Origin: Lachnospiraceae bacterium
Lineage (GTDB): Bacteria > Bacillota > Clostridia > Lachnospirales > Lachnospiraceae
Direction of reading: 5' to 3'
Length of the DNA: 43,721 nt
Assembly: GCA_021203465.1 (NCBI GenBank)
Contig: JAJQBC010000060.1
Location: 1-43,721, forward strand
The translations under genes were made by a program, and so were the position numbers. The notes beneath the pieces are model-generated. The model did not search any database. It had not been told where the DNA came from and worked only from the letters and a program-made list of their open reading frames with translations. Shown in pieces: positions 7,796-15,360 of this stretch (position 1 is the first letter of the stretch; each line of letters starts with the position of its first letter).

Positions 7796-8500
7796 CTACC
7801 ATTGCTTGATATTCTTCATATTTCCGCCCGTGACCAGATTCATCAGAAAGATGATTACGAAAGCGATGATCAGGATAATCACGACCCACACGCCCGCGGT
7901 CGCGTAGTCGCCATCCTGGATCACCATCGCGATTTTCTGCGAGATCGTCGCCGTCTTTCCCGGAATATTGCCGGCCAGCATCGAGGTCGCGCCGTACTCG
8001 CCGAGCGCGCGTGCGAAGGTCAGGATCGTGCCTGAGACAACGCCGGGTCCCGCAGTCGGCACCGTCACTTTCCAGAAAATAGTGGTGTCGCTCATCCCCA
8101 GCGTGCGCCCCGCATAGATCAGGTTCACATCCACCTGCTCGAAAGCCGCGCGCGCGTTGCGATACATCAACGGAAAGGCAATCACGGTCGCCGCGATAAT
8201 GCAGCCCGTCCAGGACTGCACAATCTTGATATTGAAATTGTCATACAGAAAAATGCCGAGGGGTCTTCTGCGACTGAACAGCAGAAGTAGGAAAAAACCC
8301 GCCACTGTGGGAGGCAGCACCATCGGCAAGGTCAGAATGCCGTCCGCAATCGCCTTTACCTTTGGCCCCGCCCTCAGCACCTTGCGCGCCGCAAAAATGC
8401 CGAGAAAAAAGCAGATAATCGTCGCCACAATCCCCGTTTTCAGCGAAATGAACAGCGGACTCCAGTTCAGGCCCTCCAGAATTTCCATGATTTCTTCCAT
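7796..8500 (-). CDS. modB: Molybdate ABC transporter permease
   Basis: This 234-residue inner-membrane protein has about five or six hydrophobic segments. The segment ARALGEYGATSMLAGNIPGKT contains the EAA-loop-like motif with conserved gly that contacts ModC. TLPMVLPPTVAGFFLLLLF near the start is highly typical of ModB. The frame extends upstream to 8593, but the ATG at 8500 follows GGAG with six bases between and gives a normal family length; an ATG at 8512 is the alternative. It lies between modA and modC in the same orientation. Confidence 0.88.
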   Translation of the reverse strand: MEEIMEILEGLNWSPLFISLKTGIVATIICFFLGIFAARKVLRAGPKVKAIADGILTLPMVLPPTVAGFFLLLLFSRRRPLGIFLYDNFNIKIVQSWTGCIIAATVIAFPLMYRNARAAFEQVDVNLIYAGRTLGMSDTTIFWKVTVPTAGPGVVSGTILTFARALGEYGATSMLAGNIPGKTATISQKIAMVIQDGDYATAGVWVVIILIIAFVIIFLMNLVTGGNMKNIKQW

Positions 8501-8602
8501 ATCAATCTCCATTCCGCCGCTCTCTGGTTGGCGGCACAAATCATGAAAAGGCTGACGCGAAAGTATACGCTCCCCCACGCCAGCCCCTGTCATTTGTCTG
8601 AC

Positions 8603-9562
8603 TTACAGATCCGTATCGAAGTAGTAGCTGTCGAGCACATCCTTCACTTCATCCGACAGAATATAGGCGAGGAAATCCGCGGCTGCCGCGGTCTGCAGCT
8701 CATCCGCCTCATCGTTCTGCACCTGACAGATCGGATAGATCACATCGCCGGTCAGATCGTAGCTGACCACCTCGAGGATCTCCACCAGTTCCTCATAACC
8801 GTAAGTATCAGAATAATAGGTCATACCGACCTCGCAGGAAGCCTCCTTCACGGCCTCAAGCACCTTGCTGACATTGCTCTGCTCACTGATCTCCACGCCG
8901 CCGAGCGCCTCGGAGACCTCCTCCGTCGTGTATTCTGACGCTTCTTTGGAACCGTCAAGCACGCCCATGCTGATCAGCGCCTCGCGCGTATATTTGCCGA
9001 CTGGCACGCTGCCGTCCGCGAGTGCGATACTCTCCGCATCGCCGATATTGTCAAGGCCGGTGACGCTCGTCTCAGAGCCCGCATAGGTGATCACAACCAC
9101 CTGGTTATTCAGCACATCGGCCCTCATGCCCTCAACGATCAGGCCGTCCTCCTCAAGCGTATTCATCTGCTTCTGCGCCGCTGAGAAGAAGATATCGCAC
9201 TCGTAGCCTTCTTCAATCTGCGTAAGCAGAGTGCCCGAGCTGTCCGCATTCAGCGTAATCGTCACGTTCGGCTGGATCTCGTTGTACATGCTGACGATCT
9301 CCTGCATCACCGTATTCAGACTGGCCGCGATGAAGACCTGAATCTCGGTCTCCTCAAAGACCTCCGCAGTCTCTTCCTCCGCCTCAGCCTCCTCTGTTTC
9401 CTCCGCTTCCGTCTCGACAGCTTCCTCTTCCTCTTCTTCCGCCGTCTCCTCTTCCGTTGTCTCCTCCGCCTCGCTGCTGCTCGACGAGGAGCTGCTGCCG
9501 CAGGCCACAAGGCCGAAGGCCATGGTCGCCGCCAGCATTACTGCCAATACTTTCTTTTTCAT
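8603..9562 (-). CDS. modA: Molybdate-binding lipoprotein with acidic linker
   Basis: This 319-residue lipoprotein has a lipobox GLVACG with Cys21 as the lipidation site. Residues 23-72 are a Ser then Glu/Thr-rich linker with very few other residue types. The ModA fold follows: IQVFIAASLNTVMQEI, NADSSGTLLTQIEEGYECDIFFSA and QMNTLEEDG match the oxyanion-binding motifs of ModA. It captures molybdate outside the membrane for ModBC. The unusually acidic 50-residue linker would hold the domain away from the membrane; a direct role in metal binding cannot be judged. The gene has its own promoter region. Confidence 0.9.
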   Translation of the reverse strand: MKKKVLAVMLAATMAFGLVACGSSSSSSSSEAEETTEEETAEEEEEEAVETEAEETEEAEAEEETAEVFEETEIQVFIAASLNTVMQEIVSMYNEIQPNVTITLNADSSGTLLTQIEEGYECDIFFSAAQKQMNTLEEDGLIVEGMRADVLNNQVVVITYAGSETSVTGLDNIGDAESIALADGSVPVGKYTREALISMGVLDGSKEASEYTTEEVSEALGGVEISEQSNVSKVLEAVKEASCEVGMTYYSDTYGYEELVEILEVVSYDLTGDVIYPICQVQNDEADELQTAAAADFLAYILSDEVKDVLDSYYFDTDL

Positions 9563-9591
9563 ACTTTTTCTCTCCTTTCCCTTTGAGAAAT

Positions 9592-9630
9592 ATTATATTG
9601 TCAAATCGTTCTCTTTTTAAAAATATAACG
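9592..9630 (-). promoter_or_regulatory. modA promoter with 24-bp palindrome, candidate ModE-type operator
   Basis: The minus-strand -10 box TATAAT is at 9592-9597. A weak -35 (TTAAAA, 9615-9620) lies inside an imperfect palindrome at 9607-9630. The palindrome has CGTT and AACG at its ends, a TTTTTAAAAA core at 9614-9623 and a mismatched triplet on each side. On the minus strand it contains CGTTATAT, like the half-site of known ModE boxes. A repressor bound here would block the -35 region, as ModE-molybdate does at E. coli modA. Binding by the local ModE-like protein is inference. Confidence 0.5.
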
Positions 9631-9638
9631 GTCTGACA

Positions 9639-9663
9639 GAAAAACGAACTCCGAAGAATCCGT
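9639..9663 (-). terminator. Terminator after moaC with UUCG tetraloop
   Basis: On the minus strand ACGGATTC (9656-9663) pairs with GAGTTCGT (9644-9651), with two G-U pairs, around a TTCG loop and then a run of T. It separates the modE-moeA-xdhC-moaC operon from modABC. Confidence 0.7.
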
Positions 9664-9674
9664 AATTCCCTGTA

Positions 9675-10154
9675 TCACTCAGGCGCTTTATAAATACCGC
9701 TTTTGCCGCCGGACTTCTCAAGTAGCCGGATGCCGTCCATCCGCATCCCCCTGTCCACGGCTTTACACATATCATAGATCGTGAGCAGGGCAATCTGTAC
9801 ACCGGTCAGCGCCTCCATCTCGACGCCGGTCTTATCGACGGTCCGCGCCGTACACCGCGCCTCAATCTCACAGCCTTCATCCAGCAATTCAAAATCAATG
9901 CTAACTCCGGTGAGCTTCACAATATGGCAGAGCGGAACCAACTCAGAAGTCTTCTTCGCACCCATGATCCCAGCAATCCGCGCGACCCCGAGAACATCGC
10001 CCTTCGACATCGCACCGGCTTTCACTTTCCCATAGCACTCCGGGCTCATATGGATTCTGCCGCAGGCAACCGCCTCTCTTACCGTGTCCGCTTTCGCACT
10101 GACGTCCACCATAATCGCACTGCCGTTTCCATCGAAATGTGTAAACTTACTCAT
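9675..10154 (-). CDS. moaC: Cyclic pyranopterin monophosphate synthase
   Basis: This 159-residue protein makes cyclic pyranopterin monophosphate, an early molybdopterin step, from the MoaA product. The conserved block [17 protein letters not shown] and the later [23 protein letters not shown] are textbook MoaC motifs, including the active-site Lys of DMCKAVD. Length is normal. It begins three bases after the xdhC stop and ends the modE-like/moeA-like/xdhC operon. Its partner moaA, and moaD, moaE and mogA, are not in the window. Confidence 0.95.
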   Translation of the reverse strand: MSKFTHFDGNGSAIMVDVSAKADTVREAVACGRIHMSPECYGKVKAGAMSKGDVLGVARIAGIMGAKKTSELVPLCHIVKLTGVSIDFELLDEGCEIEARCTARTVDKTGVEMEALTGVQIALLTIYDMCKAVDRGMRMDGIRLLEKSGGKSGIYKAPE

Positions 10155-10157
10155 ACT

Positions 10158-11186
10158 TTACACCACCTCCAGCAGGATGTCAACTCTGCCCCCGCAGACC
10201 ATACCTTCGTCCTCCGCATTCTCAGTCGTCATGTCGACATGGCAGATACGCGCCCCGACAGCACCCGACAATAACAGGGAACGCGCCTGACCGAAGATCT
10301 CCGCCTCCGCACAGCCGCCGCCGATCGTTCCGACCGTCGTGCCGTCCTCATAGATCAGCATTTTCGTCCCGACCTCACGCGGTGCCGAACCTTTTCGCCT
10401 CACAATCGTCGCCAGCGCCTTCCTGCCATGCTCTGCCCCTTCGTCGAGCAGCGCGTGCATCAGCTCCCGCGGATATTCCCCCGCTCGATTTTTCCTGTTT
10501 TTTTCGGAAATAATCTCTGCCATGATTGAGACCGCAATCTCCGCCGGCGTCTCCGCGTTGATGGCAAGGCCGATCGGCGCATGCAGTTCAGTGAGAGCCT
10601 GCCGGTTCACCCCTTCTTCCTCCAGTGTCCGCTTCAGCATCGCCACCCGGCGCCTGCTCCCGATCATGCCAATGTAAGCGTGGTCCTTCTCTGCGATTTT
10701 CCGCAGGCAGACATGGTCATAGCGGTGGCCGCGGGTTGCGATTACAAAGTACGTATCTGCACTTCCTTCGATCCGGTCCAGTCCGGTCTCAAAAGGCTCG
10801 CAGTACACCTCGTCAGCTCCGGCCAGCCTCACGTTGTCCGCGAATTTCGGCCTGTCCTCAAAGACAATCGTATGAAACCCGGTCATCTTTCCCAGACGAA
10901 CCACTGCGGCGGACACATGGCCGCCTCCGCAGATCGCAAGCGTCTTCTCCCGTCCGACAGGCTCGCAGAAAACCGCTTTCCCTTCCAGCTCGATCACATC
11001 ACACGCTTCTGTCTGCATAAATTCCAGATTTTGACGCGCAAGCAGCCCTTCCGGATCAGAACAACAGAGAAGCTTTCCCTCGCACAGCAGGGCTTTCTCC
11101 CCCAGATATGGCTCTTCCAGCACGGTCAGCACTACACTTCGCCGATTAGAATCCTGTTCCGAGAGCATTCGATACAGCTCCGTCAT
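10158..11186 (-). CDS. xdhC: XdhC/CoxI-family molybdenum hydroxylase maturation factor, permuted domain order
   Basis: This 342-residue protein contains both XdhC domains but in reverse order. The Rossmann-type XdhC_C domain comes first (AICGGGHVSAAVVRLGKM at about residue 85, then FEDRPKFA and ATRGHRYDH). The XdhC_CoxI domain follows from about residue 260 (KGSAPREVGTKMLIYEDG, TIGGGCAEAEI, MVCGGRVDILLE). In standard XdhC the CoxI domain is N-terminal. XdhC binds molybdenum cofactor, promotes its sulfuration and inserts it into the enzyme; here the added ligand may be selenium. The first 80 residues are not recognised. The start is the ATG five bases after the upstream stop, with AAAAGGAG inside the end of that gene. 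Confidence 0.88.
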   Translation of the reverse strand: MTELYRMLSEQDSNRRSVVLTVLEEPYLGEKALLCEGKLLCCSDPEGLLARQNLEFMQTEACDVIELEGKAVFCEPVGREKTLAICGGGHVSAAVVRLGKMTGFHTIVFEDRPKFADNVRLAGADEVYCEPFETGLDRIEGSADTYFVIATRGHRYDHVCLRKIAEKDHAYIGMIGSRRRVAMLKRTLEEEGVNRQALTELHAPIGLAINAETPAEIAVSIMAEIISEKNRKNRAGEYPRELMHALLDEGAEHGRKALATIVRRKGSAPREVGTKMLIYEDGTTVGTIGGGCAEAEIFGQARSLLLSGAVGARICHVDMTTENAEDEGMVCGGRVDILLEVV

Positions 11187-11191
11187 CCCAT

Positions 11192-12217
11192 TCAGACTCC
11201 TTTTCCAAATCCACAGTTCGGGAAGGTGCAGGACTTACAATTCAGGCAAAGCCCGCCCTCTCCCAGACGGTTGAGATCTTCCGCGCACAGCCGCTCGCCA
11301 CACATCAGACGCGGCAGAACCAGATCCAGCACCGTTCTCTTTGAATACATCGCGCAGCCCGGAACTCCCAGGATCGGAATATTCTCCTTGTAATAAGAAA
11401 GCAGGAACATCGCCCCCGGCAATACAGGCGCGCCGTAGGTGACGATATCCGCCCCGGTATTCCTGATCGCGAGCGGCGTCCGATCGTCCGGGTCAACGCT
11501 CATACCGCCGGTACAGAGGATCAGGTCACAGCCCTCGCCGATCAGTTCCAGAATTGCCGCCGTGATCATCTCGTGATCGTCATTGCAGGTCCGCTTCGCT
11601 CCGACTTCCGCCCCGAGTTCCTCCACCTTCTCGACCATCACCGGTGTGAAAGTGTCCTCGATCCGATGGTAGTAGACCTCACTTCCCGTCGCCACAATGC
11701 CGACGCGCCGCTTCTGGTAAGGCAAGATCGTGAGGATCGGCTGCTCACCGGCCACTTCCTGTGCCTCCTTCATCTTCTCCTCGCGGATCACGAGCGGAAT
11801 CACGCGCATCCCGGCAAGCTTATCCCCCTTTTTCACCGGGAAGTCACCGTGCCGCGTGGCAATCATCATCTCCCCGAGCGCATTAATCCTCTTCAGTCTC
11901 TCCCGGTCTATCTTCAGGACACCATCCTCGTCGGCGATCAGCTCAATTTTCCCTTCCTTGATATCCGAAGGATGCATATGCTCACCCTGACAGATCTTCC
12001 GCAGAATTTCCGCCGCCTCGTTCTCATGGAGCATGCCCTCCTCCTTCTCCCAGACGTAGAGGTTTTCCTTACCGACGCTCAGCAAAACCGGAATATCCTC
12101 CTCCGTCACAATATGTCCCTTGCGAAATACCGCATCCTTTGTGACGCCCCGGATAATCTGCGTAATGTCATGGCAAAGCGCATGCCCGACCGCGTCCTCT
12201 GTCCGGATCAGTTTCAT
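11192..12217 (-). CDS. Molybdopterin-binding protein, MoeA/MogA-like, with C-terminal cysteine cluster
   Basis: This 341-residue protein has the molybdopterin-binding fold in its second half: RVGIVATGSEVYYHRI, DLILCTGGMSVDPDDRTP and LPGAMFLLSYY are the pattern of MoeA/MogA/CinA domains. The N-terminal half (residues 1-170) resembles a shortened MoeA lead region. The C-terminus ends LCLNCKSCTFPNCGFGKG with four cysteines in 13 residues, suited to binding a metal or Fe-S centre. Such proteins sit beside xdhC and yqeB in selenium-dependent molybdenum hydroxylase loci and may insert molybdate into molybdopterin. It overlaps the modE-like gene by four bases (ATGA). Confidence 0.8.
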   Translation of the reverse strand: MKLIRTEDAVGHALCHDITQIIRGVTKDAVFRKGHIVTEEDIPVLLSVGKENLYVWEKEEGMLHENEAAEILRKICQGEHMHPSDIKEGKIELIADEDGVLKIDRERLKRINALGEMMIATRHGDFPVKKGDKLAGMRVIPLVIREEKMKEAQEVAGEQPILTILPYQKRRVGIVATGSEVYYHRIEDTFTPVMVEKVEELGAEVGAKRTCNDDHEMITAAILELIGEGCDLILCTGGMSVDPDDRTPLAIRNTGADIVTYGAPVLPGAMFLLSYYKENIPILGVPGCAMYSKRTVLDLVLPRLMCGERLCAEDLNRLGEGGLCLNCKSCTFPNCGFGKGV

Positions 12218-12561
12218 AGCTGCCCATCTCCTTCTTCAAAATATTTTTTATACAGTCTTTCTGTATCATGCTCAAGCTCCGCGAGCATTCTTTTGTAGGT
12301 ATCTACCAGACGCCTGCCCTCCTCGGTCAGCGTCGAACCGCCTCCATCCGGGCCGCCGACTCTGCACTCCACCATCGGCCGGCCATACTGCCGGTCAAGG
12401 CCGCGTATCATCCGGCTTCCCTTACTGTAGGAGAGATTCATCGCGATACAGGCCTTCTGCAGCGACCCGCACTCATCAATCCGCTCCAGCAGCTCACAGA
12501 CGCCGGGACCGAAAAAGGGCGCGTCCGCGACAAACTGAACCTTGATCTTCAGCCTGACCAT
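12214..12561 (-). CDS. ModE-like winged-helix regulator, DNA-binding domain only
   Basis: This 115-residue protein matches the N-terminal winged-helix domain of ModE: FFGPGVCELLERIDECGSLQKAC, AMNLSYSKGSRMIRGLDRQYGRPMVECRVGGPDGGGSTLTEEGRRLVDTY, with the helix-turn-helix near residues 28-60. The C-terminal molybdate-binding domains of full ModE (about 260 residues) are absent, so it cannot sense molybdate by the known route. It likely controls molybdenum genes, and the palindrome upstream of modA is a candidate target. GTG at 12564 is also possible, but the ATG at 12561 is better placed after AGGAGGG. It begins 44 bases after the ppdK stop without a strong terminator between. Confidence 0.82.
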   Translation of the reverse strand: MVRLKIKVQFVADAPFFGPGVCELLERIDECGSLQKACIAMNLSYSKGSRMIRGLDRQYGRPMVECRVGGPDGGGSTLTEEGRRLVDTYKRMLAELEHDTERLYKKYFEEGDGQL

Positions 12562-12605
12562 CACGCGCCCTCCTCTCTTTATTTCCGATAAAGTCGTAAC
12601 CGATT

Positions 12606-15239
12606 TTACGCGGTCGCTTCCTCCTCGTTGATCGCCGCCTGTGCAGCCGCCAGACGCGCGATCGGCACACGGTACGGAGAGCAGCTCACGTAGTTCAGTC
12701 TGACCCTGTGGCAGAACTCCACAGACGACGGGTCGCCGCCGTGCTCGCCGCAGATACCCATCTTGATATCCGGTCTGGTCTTGCGTCCAAGCTCAGCAGC
12801 CAGCTTCACCAGCTTGCCGACGCCCTCCTGATCCAGCTTCGCGAAGGGATCAGACTCATAGATCTTCTCCTTATAGTAGGAATCCAAGAACTTACCGGAA
12901 TCGTCGCGCGAGAATCCAAAGGTCATCTGCGTCAGATCGTTCGTACCGAAGGAGAAGAACTCCGCCTCCTTCGCGATCTCGTCCGCGGTCAGCGCCGCAC
13001 GCGGGATCTCAATCATCGTGCCGATGTGATACTGGATATCACTGCCCATCTCTTTCTTCACGAGCTCTGCCGTCTCCTCGACGACCTGCTTCACGAACTT
13101 CAGCTCCTTGCGCTCGCCGACAAGCGGAATCATGATCTCCGGCGTGACGTCGAAACCCTCCGAGCGCTCGGTCTCAATCGCGGCCTCGATTACGGCACGG
13201 GTCTGCATTCTGGCGATCTCCGGATAGGTGACAGCCAGACGGCAGCCGCGATGTCCCATCATCGGGTTGAACTCGTGAAGCTCCTGACACTTCGCCCGAA
13301 CCTCATCGACCGAAAGACCCATATCCACCGCGAGCGCGGCAATATCGTCCTCCTCGGTCGGCACGAACTCATGCAGAGGCGGATCGAGATAACGCACCGT
13401 CATCGGACGACCCTTCAGCGCTTTATACATCGCCTTAAAGTCTTCCTTCTGATAGGGCAGCAGCTCCATCAGAGCGGCCTCGCGCGCCTCATGCGTATCG
13501 GAGAGGATCATCTTGCGGATCTTCGGAATGCGTTCTTCATTAAAGAACATATGCTCGGTACGACAGAGGCCGATACCCTCCGCGCCCAGACGGATCGCGT
13601 TCAGCGTGTCCGCCGGCGTGTCCGCATTCGTGCGAACCTGCAGACGGCGGAATTTGTCCGCCCAACCCATGATTCTCTTAAAATTGCCGGTGATCGTCGC
13701 CGGAATGGTCGGGATATCGCCCTTATAAATATTGCCGGAGGTCCCGTCCAGAGAAATGTAATCTCCCTCAACGAAATGATGGCCGCCCAGCTCGAACCAT
13801 TTTCCTTCCTCAGAGATCTTGATCTCACCACAGCCAGATACACAGCAGGTGCCCATACCGCGGGCCACAACCGCCGCGTGACTCGTCATACCGCCGCGCA
13901 CCGTCAGGATACCCTGCGCCGCGTGCATGCCCTCGATGTCCTCCGGGGAAGTCTCAAGCCTGACAAGGATCACGCGCTCGCCGCTCTCATGCGCCACCTT
14001 CGCGTCCTCCGCGTTGAAGTAGACCTTACCCGCCGCGGCCCCCGGAGATGCCGGAAGCGCGGATCCGATCACTTCGCCCTTCTTCAGTGCCTCCGGATCG
14101 AAGGTCGGATGCAGCAACTGGTCAAGCGACTTTGCCTCGATGCGCTGCACAGCCTCCTTCTGCGTGATCATACCCTCATCGACCAGATCGCAGGCAATCT
14201 GCAGGGCTGCCGGAGCGGTTCTCTTGCCATTGCGGGTCTGCAGGAAATACAGCTTGCCCTCCTGGATCGTGAACTCCATATCCTGCATATCGCGATAATG
14301 ATTTTCCAGCTTGTTGGCGATCTTAATAAACTCTTCGTAACACTCCGGCAGATCCTCCTTCAGCTTCGTGATCGGCTGCGGCGTGCGCACGCCCGCCACG
14401 ACGTCCTCTCCCTGTGCGTTGATCAGATATTCTCCGTAAATGCCCTTCTCACCGGTGGACGGATTGCGCGTGAAAGCCACGCCGGTGCCGGAGGTCTCGC
14501 CCATATTTCCGAAAACCATGGCCTGCACGTTGACCGCGGTGCCCCAGTCGCCCGGGATATCGTTCATACGACGGTATACGATCGCACGGGGATTGTCCCA
14601 GGAGCGGAACACGGCCTTGATCGCGCCCATCAGCTGTTCCTTCGGATCCTGCGGGAAATCCTCCTGCTTCGCCTCTTTATAGACGGCCTTAAAACGGGCG
14701 ATCAGCTCCTTCATATCATCAGCTGTCAGCTCAGTGTCATACTTTACGCCCTTAGCCTCCTTCACCTCATCAATAATCTTCTCAAAAAAGGACTTCGGAA
14801 CCTCCATCACAACATCTGAATACATCTGAATAAAACGGCGGTAGGAATCGTAGGCGAAGCGCGGGTTTCCCGTCTTTTTCGCGAAGCCTTCTACGGCCAC
14901 ATCATTCAGGCCGAGATTCAGAATCGTGTCCATCATGCCCGGCATCGATGCCCGTGCACCGGAACGCACCGAAACCAGCAGCGGATCTTCATTATCGCCA
15001 AACTGCTTGCCCTGTATGCCCTCCAGAAACACAAGCGCGGCGTTGATCTGCGCCTCAATCTCCCTCGAAATCTTCTTCCCATTCTCATAGTAATCCGTAC
15101 AGGCCTCGGTCGTCACCGTAAATCCCTGCGGAATCGGAAGCCCCAGATTCGTCATCTCCGCGAGGTTCGCGCCCTTGCCTCCCAGCAGATTGCGCATACC
15201 CGCATCACCCTCTTTAAAGAGGTACACCCATTTTGCCAT
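12606..15239 (-). CDS. ppdK: Pyruvate, phosphate dikinase
   Basis: This 877-residue enzyme interconverts PEP, AMP and PPi with pyruvate, ATP and phosphate. The N-terminal nucleotide-binding domain starts KWVYLFKEGDAGMRNLLGGKGANLAEM. The central phosphohistidine domain has GGMTSHAAVVARGMGTCCVSG with the swivelling catalytic His and the regulatory Thr two residues before it. The C-terminal PEP domain ends GICGEHGGDPSSVEFCHRVRLNYVSCSP with the catalytic Cys. The frame opens upstream at 15311, but the ATG at 15239 follows GGAGG. It lies downstream of the PPi-type phosphofructokinase; together they form PPi-linked glycolysis. It has its own promoter in the gap. Confidence 0.97.
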   Translation of the reverse strand: MAKWVYLFKEGDAGMRNLLGGKGANLAEMTNLGLPIPQGFTVTTEACTDYYENGKKISREIEAQINAALVFLEGIQGKQFGDNEDPLLVSVRSGARASMPGMMDTILNLGLNDVAVEGFAKKTGNPRFAYDSYRRFIQMYSDVVMEVPKSFFEKIIDEVKEAKGVKYDTELTADDMKELIARFKAVYKEAKQEDFPQDPKEQLMGAIKAVFRSWDNPRAIVYRRMNDIPGDWGTAVNVQAMVFGNMGETSGTGVAFTRNPSTGEKGIYGEYLINAQGEDVVAGVRTPQPITKLKEDLPECYEEFIKIANKLENHYRDMQDMEFTIQEGKLYFLQTRNGKRTAPAALQIACDLVDEGMITQKEAVQRIEAKSLDQLLHPTFDPEALKKGEVIGSALPASPGAAAGKVYFNAEDAKVAHESGERVILVRLETSPEDIEGMHAAQGILTVRGGMTSHAAVVARGMGTCCVSGCGEIKISEEGKWFELGGHHFVEGDYISLDGTSGNIYKGDIPTIPATITGNFKRIMGWADKFRRLQVRTNADTPADTLNAIRLGAEGIGLCRTEHMFFNEERIPKIRKMILSDTHEAREAALMELLPYQKEDFKAMYKALKGRPMTVRYLDPPLHEFVPTEEDDIAALAVDMGLSVDEVRAKCQELHEFNPMMGHRGCRLAVTYPEIARMQTRAVIEAAIETERSEGFDVTPEIMIPLVGERKELKFVKQVVEETAELVKKEMGSDIQYHIGTMIEIPRAALTADEIAKEAEFFSFGTNDLTQMTFGFSRDDSGKFLDSYYKEKIYESDPFAKLDQEGVGKLVKLAAELGRKTRPDIKMGICGEHGGDPSSVEFCHRVRLNYVSCSPYRVPIARLAAAQAAINEEEATA

Positions 15240-15273
15240 CCCAAATCCTCCTGCCGTTAAATAATAATAAAAT

Positions 15274-15353
15274 GTGCGCGGTGTGTACTTCAAATACACT
15301 GCCGCACACATAAAATATTATAGCATACCAAAAGCAAAAGTCAATCTGACTTT
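15274..15353 (-). promoter_or_regulatory. ppdK promoter, operator-like palindrome and 5' UTR stem-loop
   Basis: On the minus strand TTGACT (15339-15344) and TATAAT (15317-15322) have a 16-base spacer. A perfect inverted repeat, AAAGTCA-N3-TGACTTT at 15337-15353, covers the -35 box and could be an operator. In the transcribed leader, 15274-15309 form an imperfect stem whose inner arms are GTGTA and TACAC and whose outer arms are GTGCG and CGCAC. No regulator is identified. Confidence 0.6.
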
Positions 15354-15360
15354 CACATGT

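Noticed and set aside
12708-14819. 703-codon open frame on the plus strand
   Set aside because: It is antisense to ppdK, whose product has every expected motif. The frame has no recognisable domain and arises from high GC and codon bias.
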